From positions 62,001-126,000 of the forward strand of contig NZ_JAGGRL010000009.1 of assembly GCF_018612915.1 (NCBI RefSeq): a DNA stretch of 64,000 nt. Direction: 5' to 3'. Origin of the DNA: Stenotrophomonas sp. ISL-67 (lineage in GTDB: Bacteria > Pseudomonadota > Gammaproteobacteria > Xanthomonadales > Xanthomonadaceae). The translations under genes and the position numbers were made by a program. Below the pieces are notes generated by a model, which had not been told where the DNA came from, searched no databases, and worked only from the letters and a program-made list of their open reading frames with translations. Below, one piece after another: positions 44,958 to 53,331 of this stretch. The stretch's first letter is position 1; each line of letters begins with the position of its first letter.

Positions 44958-46207
44958 GTCGCATTGGTCACCTGCTCCGTCGAATGTCCGCGCGACTTGA
45001 TGCCAGCGCGCCGGGCGAGGCCAAGCCCAGCACGCACGTAGGGGAAATAACGCCTTGTCCGCCCCGGCACGACCCGTGGATTGGCAAGCGACTGAACCTT
45101 GTGCTCCCGTCGATCAACAAGCAGCACTACTTCGGCGGCATCCATACAGCGGTGCTCATCTACCGTGAGCTCTGCCGGCATTTCCCGGCCTCGCGGATCA
45201 TCCTGGTGGACAGTGCGCCCGATGAGGAGGCGCTTTCCCGCTTCGCCGACCACGTCCTGGTGCCTGCCAGCGAGGCATCGACTGCGTTGCGGCAGATCGT
45301 TCCGTTCAACGACCGTTACCAGCGGACATTGCCGGTGGCCGGCGAGGACATCTGGGTCGCCACCGCCTGGTGGACGGCGTATGCAGCCCAACGCCTGTCG
45401 CAGTGGCAGGGCGAGAACGCAGGAATCGACCGGCCGTTGGTGTATCTGGTACAGGATTTCGAGCCCGGGTTCTACGCGTGGTCCAGTCAGTACGCGCTTG
45501 CACTCAGCACCTATCGCTGCAATCGTGATATCGGAGTATTCAATACTGGGCTGCTTGCCGATTTCTTCGAGCAGAATGGCATGTGCTATGAGCGCCGGTC
45601 CGTGTTCGAGCCGGTCCTGCACGACGGGTTGCGCCAGGCGTTGCAGGCCGCACGGGCCCGTCCGCAGCCTCGCAACCGCCGCATCGTGGTCTACGCGCGA
45701 CCCGGTACGCCGCGAAACGCATTCGAGTTGATCTGCGAAGGGTTGCGCATGTGGGGATGGAAGGACCCTCGTGCTGCACAGTGGCAAGTCGCTGCTCCGG
45801 GTGAGCTTCGCGAAGACCTGGACCTGGGGCCGTTTGCGCTCAAGGCCTTGGGCAAGCTGGGCATCGATGCATATGCCGAACTCCTCTCGACCTCGTCAAT
45901 CGGTCTGTCGCTCATGGTTTCGCCGCATCCCAGCTATCCACCGCTGGAAATGGCGGCATTCGGCATGCGGGTAATCACCAACCAGTACGGCAATAAAAAC
46001 CTCGAGCAGACCACGCGCAACGTGGTGTCGCTGGATGCGATGACGCCCGAGGCAATATGCGCGGCGCTCATTGCTCAGGTGGACGCCAGCGAGAAAGAAG
46101 GGATGGCTCCTGGTGCACTGGCGGGGGACTCTCATCCCTTGCTGCTGCCAGGGATGTTTGATCGTGTCGCCAACGATGTAATGGAAGCCCTGCGCCTTAC
46201 CGCGTAA
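44954..46207 (+). CDS. WsaF-like glycosyltransferase
   Basis: 417 residues. The two-lobed GT-B pattern includes LNLVLPSINKQHYFGGIHTA, the diagnostic VYLVQDFEPGFYAWSSQYAL, a nucleotide-sugar lobe from RRIVVYARPGTPRNAFELI, and SPHPSYPPLEMAAFG near the end. This matches the rhamnosyltransferase WsaF family. It starts with GTG overlapping the previous stop (GTGA), so the two glycosyltransferases are coupled and probably act on the same chain. Confidence 0.85.
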   Translation: MSRIGHLLRRMSARLDASAPGEAKPSTHVGEITPCPPRHDPWIGKRLNLVLPSINKQHYFGGIHTAVLIYRELCRHFPASRIILVDSAPDEEALSRFADHVLVPASEASTALRQIVPFNDRYQRTLPVAGEDIWVATAWWTAYAAQRLSQWQGENAGIDRPLVYLVQDFEPGFYAWSSQYALALSTYRCNRDIGVFNTGLLADFFEQNGMCYERRSVFEPVLHDGLRQALQAARARPQPRNRRIVVYARPGTPRNAFELICEGLRMWGWKDPRAAQWQVAAPGELREDLDLGPFALKALGKLGIDAYAELLSTSSIGLSLMVSPHPSYPPLEMAAFGMRVITNQYGNKNLEQTTRNVVSLDAMTPEAICAALIAQVDASEKEGMAPGALAGDSHPLLLPGMFDRVANDVMEALRLTA

Positions 46208-46226
46208 CGCAAACGGAAGCGAGTGA

Positions 46227-48512
46227 GTGATTACTGTCCCTGTCCTGCACCCGGCCGGTGTACTGCTGCGCCGGTTCATCGTGCCAATCGTGGCAGTCAT
46301 GCTGTGCCTGCCGTTCCTGCAGAGTGCAGCCCAAGCGCAATTCCTGCTTCTGCTCGCGGTGTCCTTCACCGGCATGGTCTGGCTGGGCGATCTGTGCGCT
46401 CGATGGTGGCGCTTGGAGGTAATGCTGGCGTCGCCGGCGTTGTTTGGACGTGCGTTGTTGGGGCAGTTCGTCCTTTTTGTGGTGTGGCTGTGCGCAACGC
46501 CGATAACTTGGACGTGGACGCACCTGGCAGGATTGCCCCATGCGCTGTCGATACTGATTCTCGGCGTAGTGCTGTCCAGCGTGGTGTGGCAGCGGCGGCG
46601 AGTCTGCCGCTGGCTGCGCAGCTCGCCGGGCCCCGGGGCCGCATGGCTGGCGCTGTTCGTACTGGCATTCGTGGCGCTCGCGAAGGCAGCAACCCACTAT
46701 TCGTTCACTGCCGGCGCGCTCGGCCTGGACACGCACCAGCACATTGCGTTTACCCTGGATCTGTTCAATGCAGGCTATCCCAAGCTGAGCGCTGGCCAAA
46801 CGGATTGGCTGGAAAAGTATCCAAAGATGCTGCACACGCTCGCCGCCCTATGGGCCTGGCCCGGGTTCGGTGCGCACATCGGCCCATTCGTGAAGATCCA
46901 GCCAGTGCTGCAGGCGACCCTGGCTGTGTTCGCATTCATGGAGCTGGTGCTGCTGTGGCTTGAGCGGCGTCAGCTGGCGCCGATCCTGCAACAGGCCTGG
47001 GCAGCACTGCTGGTAGTGGCTCTGGGCTACATGATCGTTCGGGGCACCACGTTCCTGTATCCCGTCGAGGACCTCAACAGCACCGGTCGACTGGCCGCTT
47101 TCTCCACGTTGCTCCTGCCCGTATGGCTGGCCATGCATGCCTGGTTGGAGCCGGCGGCCGCGCGTCGTCCGTGGGTCCTGGCCTGGCTGGGGCTCGCGTT
47201 TGCGGGCGCGCTGGCGGCAAAGCTGAATCCCTCGCTGGCCATCAGCTTCACCAGCTTCACGGTTCCCGCCTGGCTGATCGCAGTGTCGATGCTCTGGTGG
47301 CGTGCACCGGGAATCCGCGGCAAGGTAGTACTCCCACTGCTCGGGCTATGCCTGGGCGGCGTGCTCGGAATCGTGGTGCTCCTTTGCGATCCGTACTACC
47401 TGCACCTGCTTGCCGAAGCGCTGCCTTCCGTGCGCCATGTCGTTGAACACTCGCTCGGGTTGAATCTGCTTGCTCCCTCGGAAGTGATGCCACACGCCGG
47501 CCCCACATGGGAGCGCATGAAGGTCGTCCTGTGGTGGGAGTTGTGGTACGGCCCGCAGCCAGGGGTTGGCTTCCAGTACCTGCCGAAATCGCTGCAGGTG
47601 ATGGGGCAATGGCTGCTTCCCTTCATGCGTGCAGCCGTAGCAGTCTCGTTCGTGGTCTGCGTCGGGATGCTCACTGTCGCCCCGGCCTCGGTTCGTCAGG
47701 AACGCCGATTTGGAATGCTGCTCGCCGTGCAGCTGGGTCTGGTGATTGGCGTAGCGGCGGCGCTTCGGATGTCCAACATCGTTCAGCTTTCGCTGGGCCA
47801 TGAAACGCTGGAGGCGAGCCTTCTCAGCACCTATACCGGGCGTTATGTCGGGTTGCTGAGCATGTACGCTATGTTCCTCCAGGTGGCCCTGGCGCTATCG
47901 GTCCTGCTGTTGGCGATCGACTCCCTGTTGGCGTGTCTCCGTCCCGAGTGGCATCGGCGGCGATGGCTGCAGTGGGCTGCATTGACAGTGCTCGGCGTGT
48001 CGGTCCTGGGCGTTGTGATTGGGTTTGTTCGCCAGGACATCAAGGGTGTCACGCCAGCCGATCAGGGCTGGACCTTCCCCATCAGCGAAGAGGGGGTACG
48101 CGCATTCCAGGCGGCTGAGCGCCAACTTCCCGAAGATGCGGTGGTGCTGGCTCCCGCTTACGCGATCGTGCTCAACGGGCGCGAGGACTGGGTACTACCA
48201 TCCATGTACGTCACGCCTTACCTGCCATTCGCGCAGCGCGACTATCTGTTCAATGTTCGGATCGGTTCTGGCTACGGATACCAGGCCAAAGATCTGCGGG
48301 ATCTGTTCTGCCGCTGGCAGCCCGAGGAGACGCGCGCCTTCCTTCGCCGGGCGGGCGTCACCCATCTGCTCGCGCATCGATGGGAAGGGCAGAGCGACGC
48401 ACGGGTTCTTGATGGACAATACTGCCTTACCGGGTACCGCCAGCTGGGTGCGGTCGGCGAGGCAGTGGCCACTGGGCCGGACGGCCTGGTGTTCTATCAG
48501 CTGCACCCTTGA
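46227..48512 (+). CDS. Large polytopic membrane protein, GT-C-like
   Basis: 761 residues, about twelve or more membrane segments in the first 620, then a soluble C-terminal domain of about 130 residues that begins at DQGWTFPISEEGVRAF. An early extracytoplasmic loop with GALGLDTHQHIAF could hold a metal or donor-binding acid as in GT-C enzymes. Start is GTG 46227 after GGAAGCGAG. It probably transfers a sugar from a polyprenyl-phosphate donor in the periplasm, but that is an inference from topology and context. Confidence 0.65.
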   Translation: MITVPVLHPAGVLLRRFIVPIVAVMLCLPFLQSAAQAQFLLLLAVSFTGMVWLGDLCARWWRLEVMLASPALFGRALLGQFVLFVVWLCATPITWTWTHLAGLPHALSILILGVVLSSVVWQRRRVCRWLRSSPGPGAAWLALFVLAFVALAKAATHYSFTAGALGLDTHQHIAFTLDLFNAGYPKLSAGQTDWLEKYPKMLHTLAALWAWPGFGAHIGPFVKIQPVLQATLAVFAFMELVLLWLERRQLAPILQQAWAALLVVALGYMIVRGTTFLYPVEDLNSTGRLAAFSTLLLPVWLAMHAWLEPAAARRPWVLAWLGLAFAGALAAKLNPSLAISFTSFTVPAWLIAVSMLWWRAPGIRGKVVLPLLGLCLGGVLGIVVLLCDPYYLHLLAEALPSVRHVVEHSLGLNLLAPSEVMPHAGPTWERMKVVLWWELWYGPQPGVGFQYLPKSLQVMGQWLLPFMRAAVAVSFVVCVGMLTVAPASVRQERRFGMLLAVQLGLVIGVAAALRMSNIVQLSLGHETLEASLLSTYTGRYVGLLSMYAMFLQVALALSVLLLAIDSLLACLRPEWHRRRWLQWAALTVLGVSVLGVVIGFVRQDIKGVTPADQGWTFPISEEGVRAFQAAERQLPEDAVVLAPAYAIVLNGREDWVLPSMYVTPYLPFAQRDYLFNVRIGSGYGYQAKDLRDLFCRWQPEETRAFLRRAGVTHLLAHRWEGQSDARVLDGQYCLTGYRQLGAVGEAVATGPDGLVFYQLHP

Positions 48513-48546
48513 GACGATCGCCGGAATGCATTTGGAGAATACAGAG

Positions 48547-49548
48547 ATGGGCGCAGTAGACACACGTGGCCATCAGGTTACGTCGCACCGGATCGCGGTG
48601 GTGGTTCCAAGCTATAAAGTGACCCGCCACATCCTCGGCGTGCTCGCGGCTATCGGCCCGGAGGTCGATGCCATCTACTGTGTGGATGATGCCTGTCCGG
48701 AGCAGTCCGGGCGGTTCATCGAGGCGAACAGCACCGATCCGCGGGTGCGTGTCCTGTACAACGCCGTCAACCAGGGTGTTGGCGGGGCCACCATGGCCGG
48801 GTATCGTCAAGCTGTACTGGACGGCATGTCGGTCATCGTCAAGATTGATGGTGACGGGCAGATGGACCCTGCGTTGCTGCCGATGTTTGTGGCGCCCATT
48901 CTCAATGGGGACGCCGATTACACGAAGGGAAACCGGTTCTGGGATCTTTCCCACATCGCGCGCATGCCGCTGTTGCGTCGAGCAGGAAACCTGGGCCTCT
49001 CCTTCCTGGCCAAGGCGTCAACCGGCTACTGGCGCTTGTTTGACCCGACAAATGGCTATACGGCCATCCATGCTGCCGTTGCAGATCGCCTGCCGATGAA
49101 TGCCATCAGTACACGCTACTTCTTCGAAACGGATGTGTTGTTCCGCCTGAATGCCATGCAGGCCGTCGTAGTGGATGTGCCGATGGATGCGTTGTATGGC
49201 GACGAAGTAAGCAACCTGAAAGTACGCCAGATCTTTGGCGAGTTTGCCCTCAAGCATGCTCGCAATTTTCTCAAGCGAATAGGCTATCGCTACTACCTGC
49301 GTGACCTCACCATCGCATCGTTCGAGCTTGTCGCAGCGTTGATTCTTCTTTCCGGTGGTATCGCGTACGGCGGTTGGAACTGGATCCTCGCGGCAAGTGC
49401 GGGGGTGTCCGCGCCGATCGGCACCGTCGTGCTCCCCTCCATCGCCATCGTTAGTGGATTGCAGTTCCTTCTCGCATTCCTGAGTTACGACATCTCCAAT
49501 CAGCCGGTCAGGCCTGTGCACGATTCGCTGGCCCGGCTCCGTCGCTGA
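48547..49548 (+). CDS. Polyprenyl-phosphate-type GT2 glycosyltransferase with C-terminal membrane segments
   Basis: 333 residues. N-terminal GT2 domain: IAVVVPSYKVTRHILGVL, VDDACPEQSG and the metal-binding IKIDGDGQMDP style motif (KIDGDGQMDP), then NGYTAIHAAV. Two hydrophobic segments end the protein (ELVAALILLSGGIAYGG and LPSIAIVSGLQFLLAFL). This resembles DPM/GtrB enzymes, which charge polyprenyl phosphate with a sugar. The ATG at 48547 has GGAG upstream; an earlier ATG at 48526 does not. It would supply a donor for the GT-C-like proteins. Confidence 0.83.
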   Translation: MGAVDTRGHQVTSHRIAVVVPSYKVTRHILGVLAAIGPEVDAIYCVDDACPEQSGRFIEANSTDPRVRVLYNAVNQGVGGATMAGYRQAVLDGMSVIVKIDGDGQMDPALLPMFVAPILNGDADYTKGNRFWDLSHIARMPLLRRAGNLGLSFLAKASTGYWRLFDPTNGYTAIHAAVADRLPMNAISTRYFFETDVLFRLNAMQAVVVDVPMDALYGDEVSNLKVRQIFGEFALKHARNFLKRIGYRYYLRDLTIASFELVAALILLSGGIAYGGWNWILAASAGVSAPIGTVVLPSIAIVSGLQFLLAFLSYDISNQPVRPVHDSLARLRR

Positions 49549-49552
49549 TACC

Positions 49553-49592
49553 GTGCAACGCGTTCCTGGATACCGGCAGGAACGCGTTGCAC
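49553..49592. terminator. Long perfect inverted repeat between convergent arms of the LPS locus
   Basis: GTGCAACGCGTTCCTG (49553-49568) and its exact complement (49577-49592), eight-base loop. It sits in the 54-base gap where the plus-strand and minus-strand gene blocks meet. There is no T-run, so its action as a terminator is likely but not classical. Confidence 0.65.
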
Positions 49593-49602
49593 GCCAGGAT
49601 CT

Positions 49603-51321
49603 CTATTTGTAGTTGAACGCGCCGCTGCAGATGCCGGGGACAACAACCTTCATTTCGCCCGCTATCAAGCGGGAGTCCGGCGCATAAAGCTTGAATGGCG
49701 AGCCATACATCTCGCCGCCCTCCTGCCTTTCGGGTTCAGCAAGGATGCCGCGGCCGATCACGGTGCCTTCGGCATCGAGTAGAAACAGCGGGCCGAGACC
49801 TTCGCCAAGATACTTGTCCACAAGGCCTCCCTGGAGCCGCGACCACCCGTTGGAGTTGGGAAGGCCAGTCCGAACTGGCGGCACGACTCCGCAGCCAGTG
49901 CTTGGCGTCGGTCCGTAGGGCTTGCCGATGCTCTCTCGCGCACCTTGCAGCCAGGGCCGCGCAAACACGGACAAGTCGAGGTCGGATGATGCACTTGCAA
50001 TCTCCAGCACGCGTGCGCTGTCGGGATAAGTCCAGAGGATCTGTTCATCATCACGTGCTCCCACCTCCAGCGCCATGGCAGCCGTAACCCTTTCAAAGTC
50101 CACCAGCGGGTTGTGTTTCATCGCGCCAAATTGCAAGGGGAGAAAAGCAAGCGGAATGAGCAACAGCATGCCCGCCCACTTCCCCCGCGCCCACGCGTAT
50201 CGTTTGCACAGCTCCGCCACGCCCAGAATGAGCACGCATGAGAGAGCCAGTAGCGCGGGAGTCGTGTACCTGCTTGCGACGGCGCTATCCAAGCCAAATA
50301 CCAATCGGCTTCCTGCGATCGCGAATGCTGACACGCCCAGGTAGCCAAGGAACAGTGCAAGCACCAGCTCCAGATCGACGGTGACGTGTCGTCGGAGAAG
50401 CGTGGAAATCGTCAAAAGGGTCGCCGACAGCGCGATGGCGGCGCCACACGCCACGGCAAGGACCACGTTCGGTGCGGAGCCTGGCACCAGATGCGCGAAG
50501 GGGCTCCCCAGGTATGCAAACAGGTACCACATTACGCCGCGAGGGGCATTCTTGAGCGTTTCGGTGAGCGAGCCGTGGCTACCCGGCGAAACATACCCGT
50601 GGAAGTACACTGCGCTGATTGCAATGGCAACAAGCAGTGCGATCAACACACGCTTCCAACCTTGACGGCCAATCACACACCCTGCCAGCACCAACCAGCC
50701 TGCCAATACGCCGTTCGCCATGCTCCCGGAAGCGACGGTGGCCATGGCAAGAGAGGCGGCGAACCAGACTGTGCGATGAGACCGGGAGCCACTGGATCGC
50801 CAGAGTAGCAGGAGGCTGCCCAACGGCAGCAATTGAGCCAGGAAGAACTGACTCTGGAAGCCCCAGGTCAGATTATTCTCCTGGGTCCAAAGAAAGGACA
50901 AGCTTAGAATGACGGCGGCCGTAATCTTCAGGGCAGGCGGCGTTCGGGGGGCGATACGGCAAGCGCACCAAGCCAGCAGACCAAAGGTCGCCGCCGCAAG
51001 GATGTAGTTGACGGCAACGAGAAACACCGCACTGCCGCCGAAGAAACGAAGATCGGTGAAGAACAGGATCCGCCCCAGAACGATGCGATGCTCGTTGTGC
51101 TGCGCCCACCAAGCCGATGGGTCCGTCTGCTGGTGCATGTAGAAGCCGAGTGCGCCATCCCACATGTCCCAGAATGGCACTGGACTATGCGCGTGTGCGC
51201 CAGCGATGATTCCAAACATCGCGTATATCGCTGCAAGCGCGAATCCTGTGCTGGCGAGCGGATTGTCCTTGATAAAACCTATCGCGCCCTTGCGGCGACT
51301 AGGAAGTGGGCTGGACATCAT
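49603..51321 (-). CDS. Polytopic membrane protein, GT-C-like
   Basis: 572 residues with about ten to eleven membrane segments and a C-terminal soluble domain (from about residue 425). The first periplasmic loop contains SPVPFWDMWDGALGFYMH and WAQHNEHRIVLGRILFFTD, acidic and His residues placed as in GT-C transferases. I know this WDMWD/HNEHR pattern as a recurring uncharacterised membrane family beside GtrA genes. Start codons ATG 51321 or 51318 overlap the GtrA stop. It probably adds a side sugar to the polymer in the periplasm. Confidence 0.68.
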   Translation of the reverse strand: MMSSPLPSRRKGAIGFIKDNPLASTGFALAAIYAMFGIIAGAHAHSPVPFWDMWDGALGFYMHQQTDPSAWWAQHNEHRIVLGRILFFTDLRFFGGSAVFLVAVNYILAAATFGLLAWCACRIAPRTPPALKITAAVILSLSFLWTQENNLTWGFQSQFFLAQLLPLGSLLLLWRSSGSRSHRTVWFAASLAMATVASGSMANGVLAGWLVLAGCVIGRQGWKRVLIALLVAIAISAVYFHGYVSPGSHGSLTETLKNAPRGVMWYLFAYLGSPFAHLVPGSAPNVVLAVACGAAIALSATLLTISTLLRRHVTVDLELVLALFLGYLGVSAFAIAGSRLVFGLDSAVASRYTTPALLALSCVLILGVAELCKRYAWARGKWAGMLLLIPLAFLPLQFGAMKHNPLVDFERVTAAMALEVGARDDEQILWTYPDSARVLEIASASSDLDLSVFARPWLQGARESIGKPYGPTPSTGCGVVPPVRTGLPNSNGWSRLQGGLVDKYLGEGLGPLFLLDAEGTVIGRGILAEPERQEGGEMYGSPFKLYAPDSRLIAGEMKVVVPGICSGAFNYK

Positions 51322-51728
51322 GGATGGGGCTCCTTTGTAATTCTGAAGGTCAGGTGCTTGTGGCCAAAGTAGCTCACTACCGCAGGCGCGGCGATGCCCA
51401 ATGCATGCGCGATCGCCTCAGGGTGGAACAACATGCCAAACCATGGAAAAACGTAGTGGGTAAATGCAAGGCTTATCAATAGTGTTTGAAGCAGCGCAAG
51501 CATATTGACGGCGACAAACCAGGACAGCTGGTGGCCAAGCGGCTTGCCAGCATCCTTGAACACATAGGTGCGATTAAGAAGGAATGCAGTGGCCATGCCC
51601 ACCATGTAAGCAAGCACAATCGCGTACACGTAGGCCATCACGTGGCTGAACAGAATACGAGAGCAGAAATTCGCCAGCGCGGCAAGGCCGCTGGCAGCGA
51701 CAAACAGCATGAAGCGTCGTTCGATCAT
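51318..51728 (-). CDS. GtrA-family membrane protein (copy 1)
   Basis: 136 residues, four membrane segments, in the GtrA pattern: FMLFVAASGLAALANFCSRI, YMVGMATAFLLNRTYVFKD, LSWFVAVNMLALLQTLL and APAVVSYFGHKHLTFR. GtrA proteins are thought to flip polyprenyl-phosphate sugars. It is coupled to the GT-C-like gene, which fits a flippase-transferase pair. Start chosen at MIERRFMLF; the open frame continues 50 codons upstream. Confidence 0.85.
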   Translation of the reverse strand: MIERRFMLFVAASGLAALANFCSRILFSHVMAYVYAIVLAYMVGMATAFLLNRTYVFKDAGKPLGHQLSWFVAVNMLALLQTLLISLAFTHYVFPWFGMLFHPEAIAHALGIAAPAVVSYFGHKHLTFRITKEPHP

Positions 51729-52002
51729 TGGCGTAAGGGAAGTCTCGAAAGGTCCAATCAGGAGGGGCGTGCCTATAGGAGGTGACAGGCCCCATTGGGT
51801 GAGTGTGTTGTCATGCACGCTGTAGTGAGCAAAATCCGGCTTGGACCATCTCGGCAGGTATCCTGGGAGTGTCTCCACAATCTGCGACCCGAGAGGCGAT
51901 GACTTGGTGCCTTGGAGAGGGGCGCCAATGCGGATCTACGCCCCGACAGTGCACGAAGACTCTTGTCTGCTCGCACGGAAGGTGATGTCCTTGCAAGATG
52001 GA
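51729..52002. other. Gap upstream of gtrA copy 1, possible decayed coding sequence
   Basis: The GtrA frame stays open upstream to 51878 and reads as METLPGYLPRWSKPDFAHYS followed by VHDNTLTQWGLSPP. This could be an N-terminal extension or the end of a lost gene; GtrA proteins normally start near the first membrane segment, so I do not count it as coding. Nothing else is recognised up to the FAD oxidoreductase stop at 52003. Confidence 0.35.
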
Positions 52003-53304
52003 TCAGGGTGCCTGCGTACTCGCCGTTTCAGCGAGGCGCACGCCGACGGCAATACTCTCATTGATTGAGCGGTCTTCCGGGTAGTAATAGGCAGTATCAG
52101 CCATATAGAAACCGGAAAGCTGGGTCGTCATCGGCGGGAGCATTTCCTGGAATCCAGGCGGGCAGATCGTCTGTGCGTACTCATAGCGGTGGCAATGACT
52201 CGCACGGATCCATTCCGGCTTGAAGGCTGGGTTGATCATGGGCAAGTAGCTGATTACCTCGTCAATGAGCTGCTGGTTGGTCCATTGCCACTTCGGATGC
52301 GTCTTGGGCATGTAATAAGGCGCGTACACGATGTGCTCACCCGCGCCCTTGCCTGGATTGAGGTTGCTGTACTCGATGAGGCCTGGAATGGCAATGCGGT
52401 CGTCGCTTATGTTCATCCAGAAATTCTCGCTGACCGGATGCGTGAGTTTGAGGATGACGCACGCAACTGGAATATTCTCGATTGCGGCTACCTGCCTGGA
52501 GAATGCCGGCGGCAGCCCCGGTACCAGCCCCGGCACGTACTGGATCGGTGCAGTGGATACCACCACGTCATACGGCGTATGCGAGGTCGGGGTGCGGATC
52601 CCGGTAACTTTTCCCGACGCCGAGGTAATCTCGTCGATCGGCTGTCCGAGGTGGAGGTTGCCACCCAAGCGGCGAACCTCTTCAGCCATGCGCTCCAGCA
52701 ACACGGCCGATCCACCTTCCAGGTAGCCCATGCTTTCATTGAAGATGTTGCGCCGCGAAAGCGCAACGCGCTTGATTCGGGTGCCGATCCACGACGCCGA
52801 CAAATCGTTCTGGTACTCAAAGAACTTCAACGCAAAGGCCTTTTCCCACATCACCTTGTAGGCCTTTGGCCCGATCCAGCGAGTGATCCACTCGCGCGCG
52901 TTCACCCTGTCCAGCGCGGCCCAGTCTTTGATTCCCTTGGTGTGCATTACGTGCAGGGCATAGCGGACCTTGTCGACCAGGCCCAGGTGCGGGAAGCCGA
53001 GCAGCGCGAAGGGCGTTCCCCACTTGTGCAGCTTGCCCTGGTAGTAGTAGCCCATCTTCGTGTCCGTCCAGTGCAGGCGATCGGACAGCTGCATCTCATC
53101 GAGAAGTTTGAACAACGGGTAGTCGGTCTTGCAGATGAAGTGGTAGTACCGCTCGATGCGCAAGCCGTCGAAATCGAAGTCCGCCGACATCCCGCCAATG
53201 CGATCATCGCGTTCGTATATGTCGACCTGGTGGCCCTTCCTGAGCAGCTCCAGAGCTGCCATGAGGCCCATGGGGCCGCTGCCGATGATGGCAAAATTAC
53301 TCAT
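52003..53304 (-). CDS. FAD-dependent oxidoreductase (amine-oxidase/protoporphyrinogen-oxidase-like)
   Basis: 433 residues. The dinucleotide-binding start MSNFAIIGSGPMGLMAALEL, then YERDDRIGGMSADFDFDG, and the C-terminal FAD contact FYMADTAYYYPEDRSINESI are those of the NAD(P)-binding Rossmann/amine-oxidase superfamily that includes UDP-galactopyranose mutase. In polysaccharide loci such proteins are common next to sugar epimerases and methyltransferases; the reaction is not known. It is 27 bases downstream of the epimerase gene. Confidence 0.78.
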   Translation of the reverse strand: MSNFAIIGSGPMGLMAALELLRKGHQVDIYERDDRIGGMSADFDFDGLRIERYYHFICKTDYPLFKLLDEMQLSDRLHWTDTKMGYYYQGKLHKWGTPFALLGFPHLGLVDKVRYALHVMHTKGIKDWAALDRVNAREWITRWIGPKAYKVMWEKAFALKFFEYQNDLSASWIGTRIKRVALSRRNIFNESMGYLEGGSAVLLERMAEEVRRLGGNLHLGQPIDEITSASGKVTGIRTPTSHTPYDVVVSTAPIQYVPGLVPGLPPAFSRQVAAIENIPVACVILKLTHPVSENFWMNISDDRIAIPGLIEYSNLNPGKGAGEHIVYAPYYMPKTHPKWQWTNQQLIDEVISYLPMINPAFKPEWIRASHCHRYEYAQTICPPGFQEMLPPMTTQLSGFYMADTAYYYPEDRSINESIAVGVRLAETASTQAP

Positions 53305-53331
53305 TCTCTTTTCTTCCGAATCTGAGTTGGG

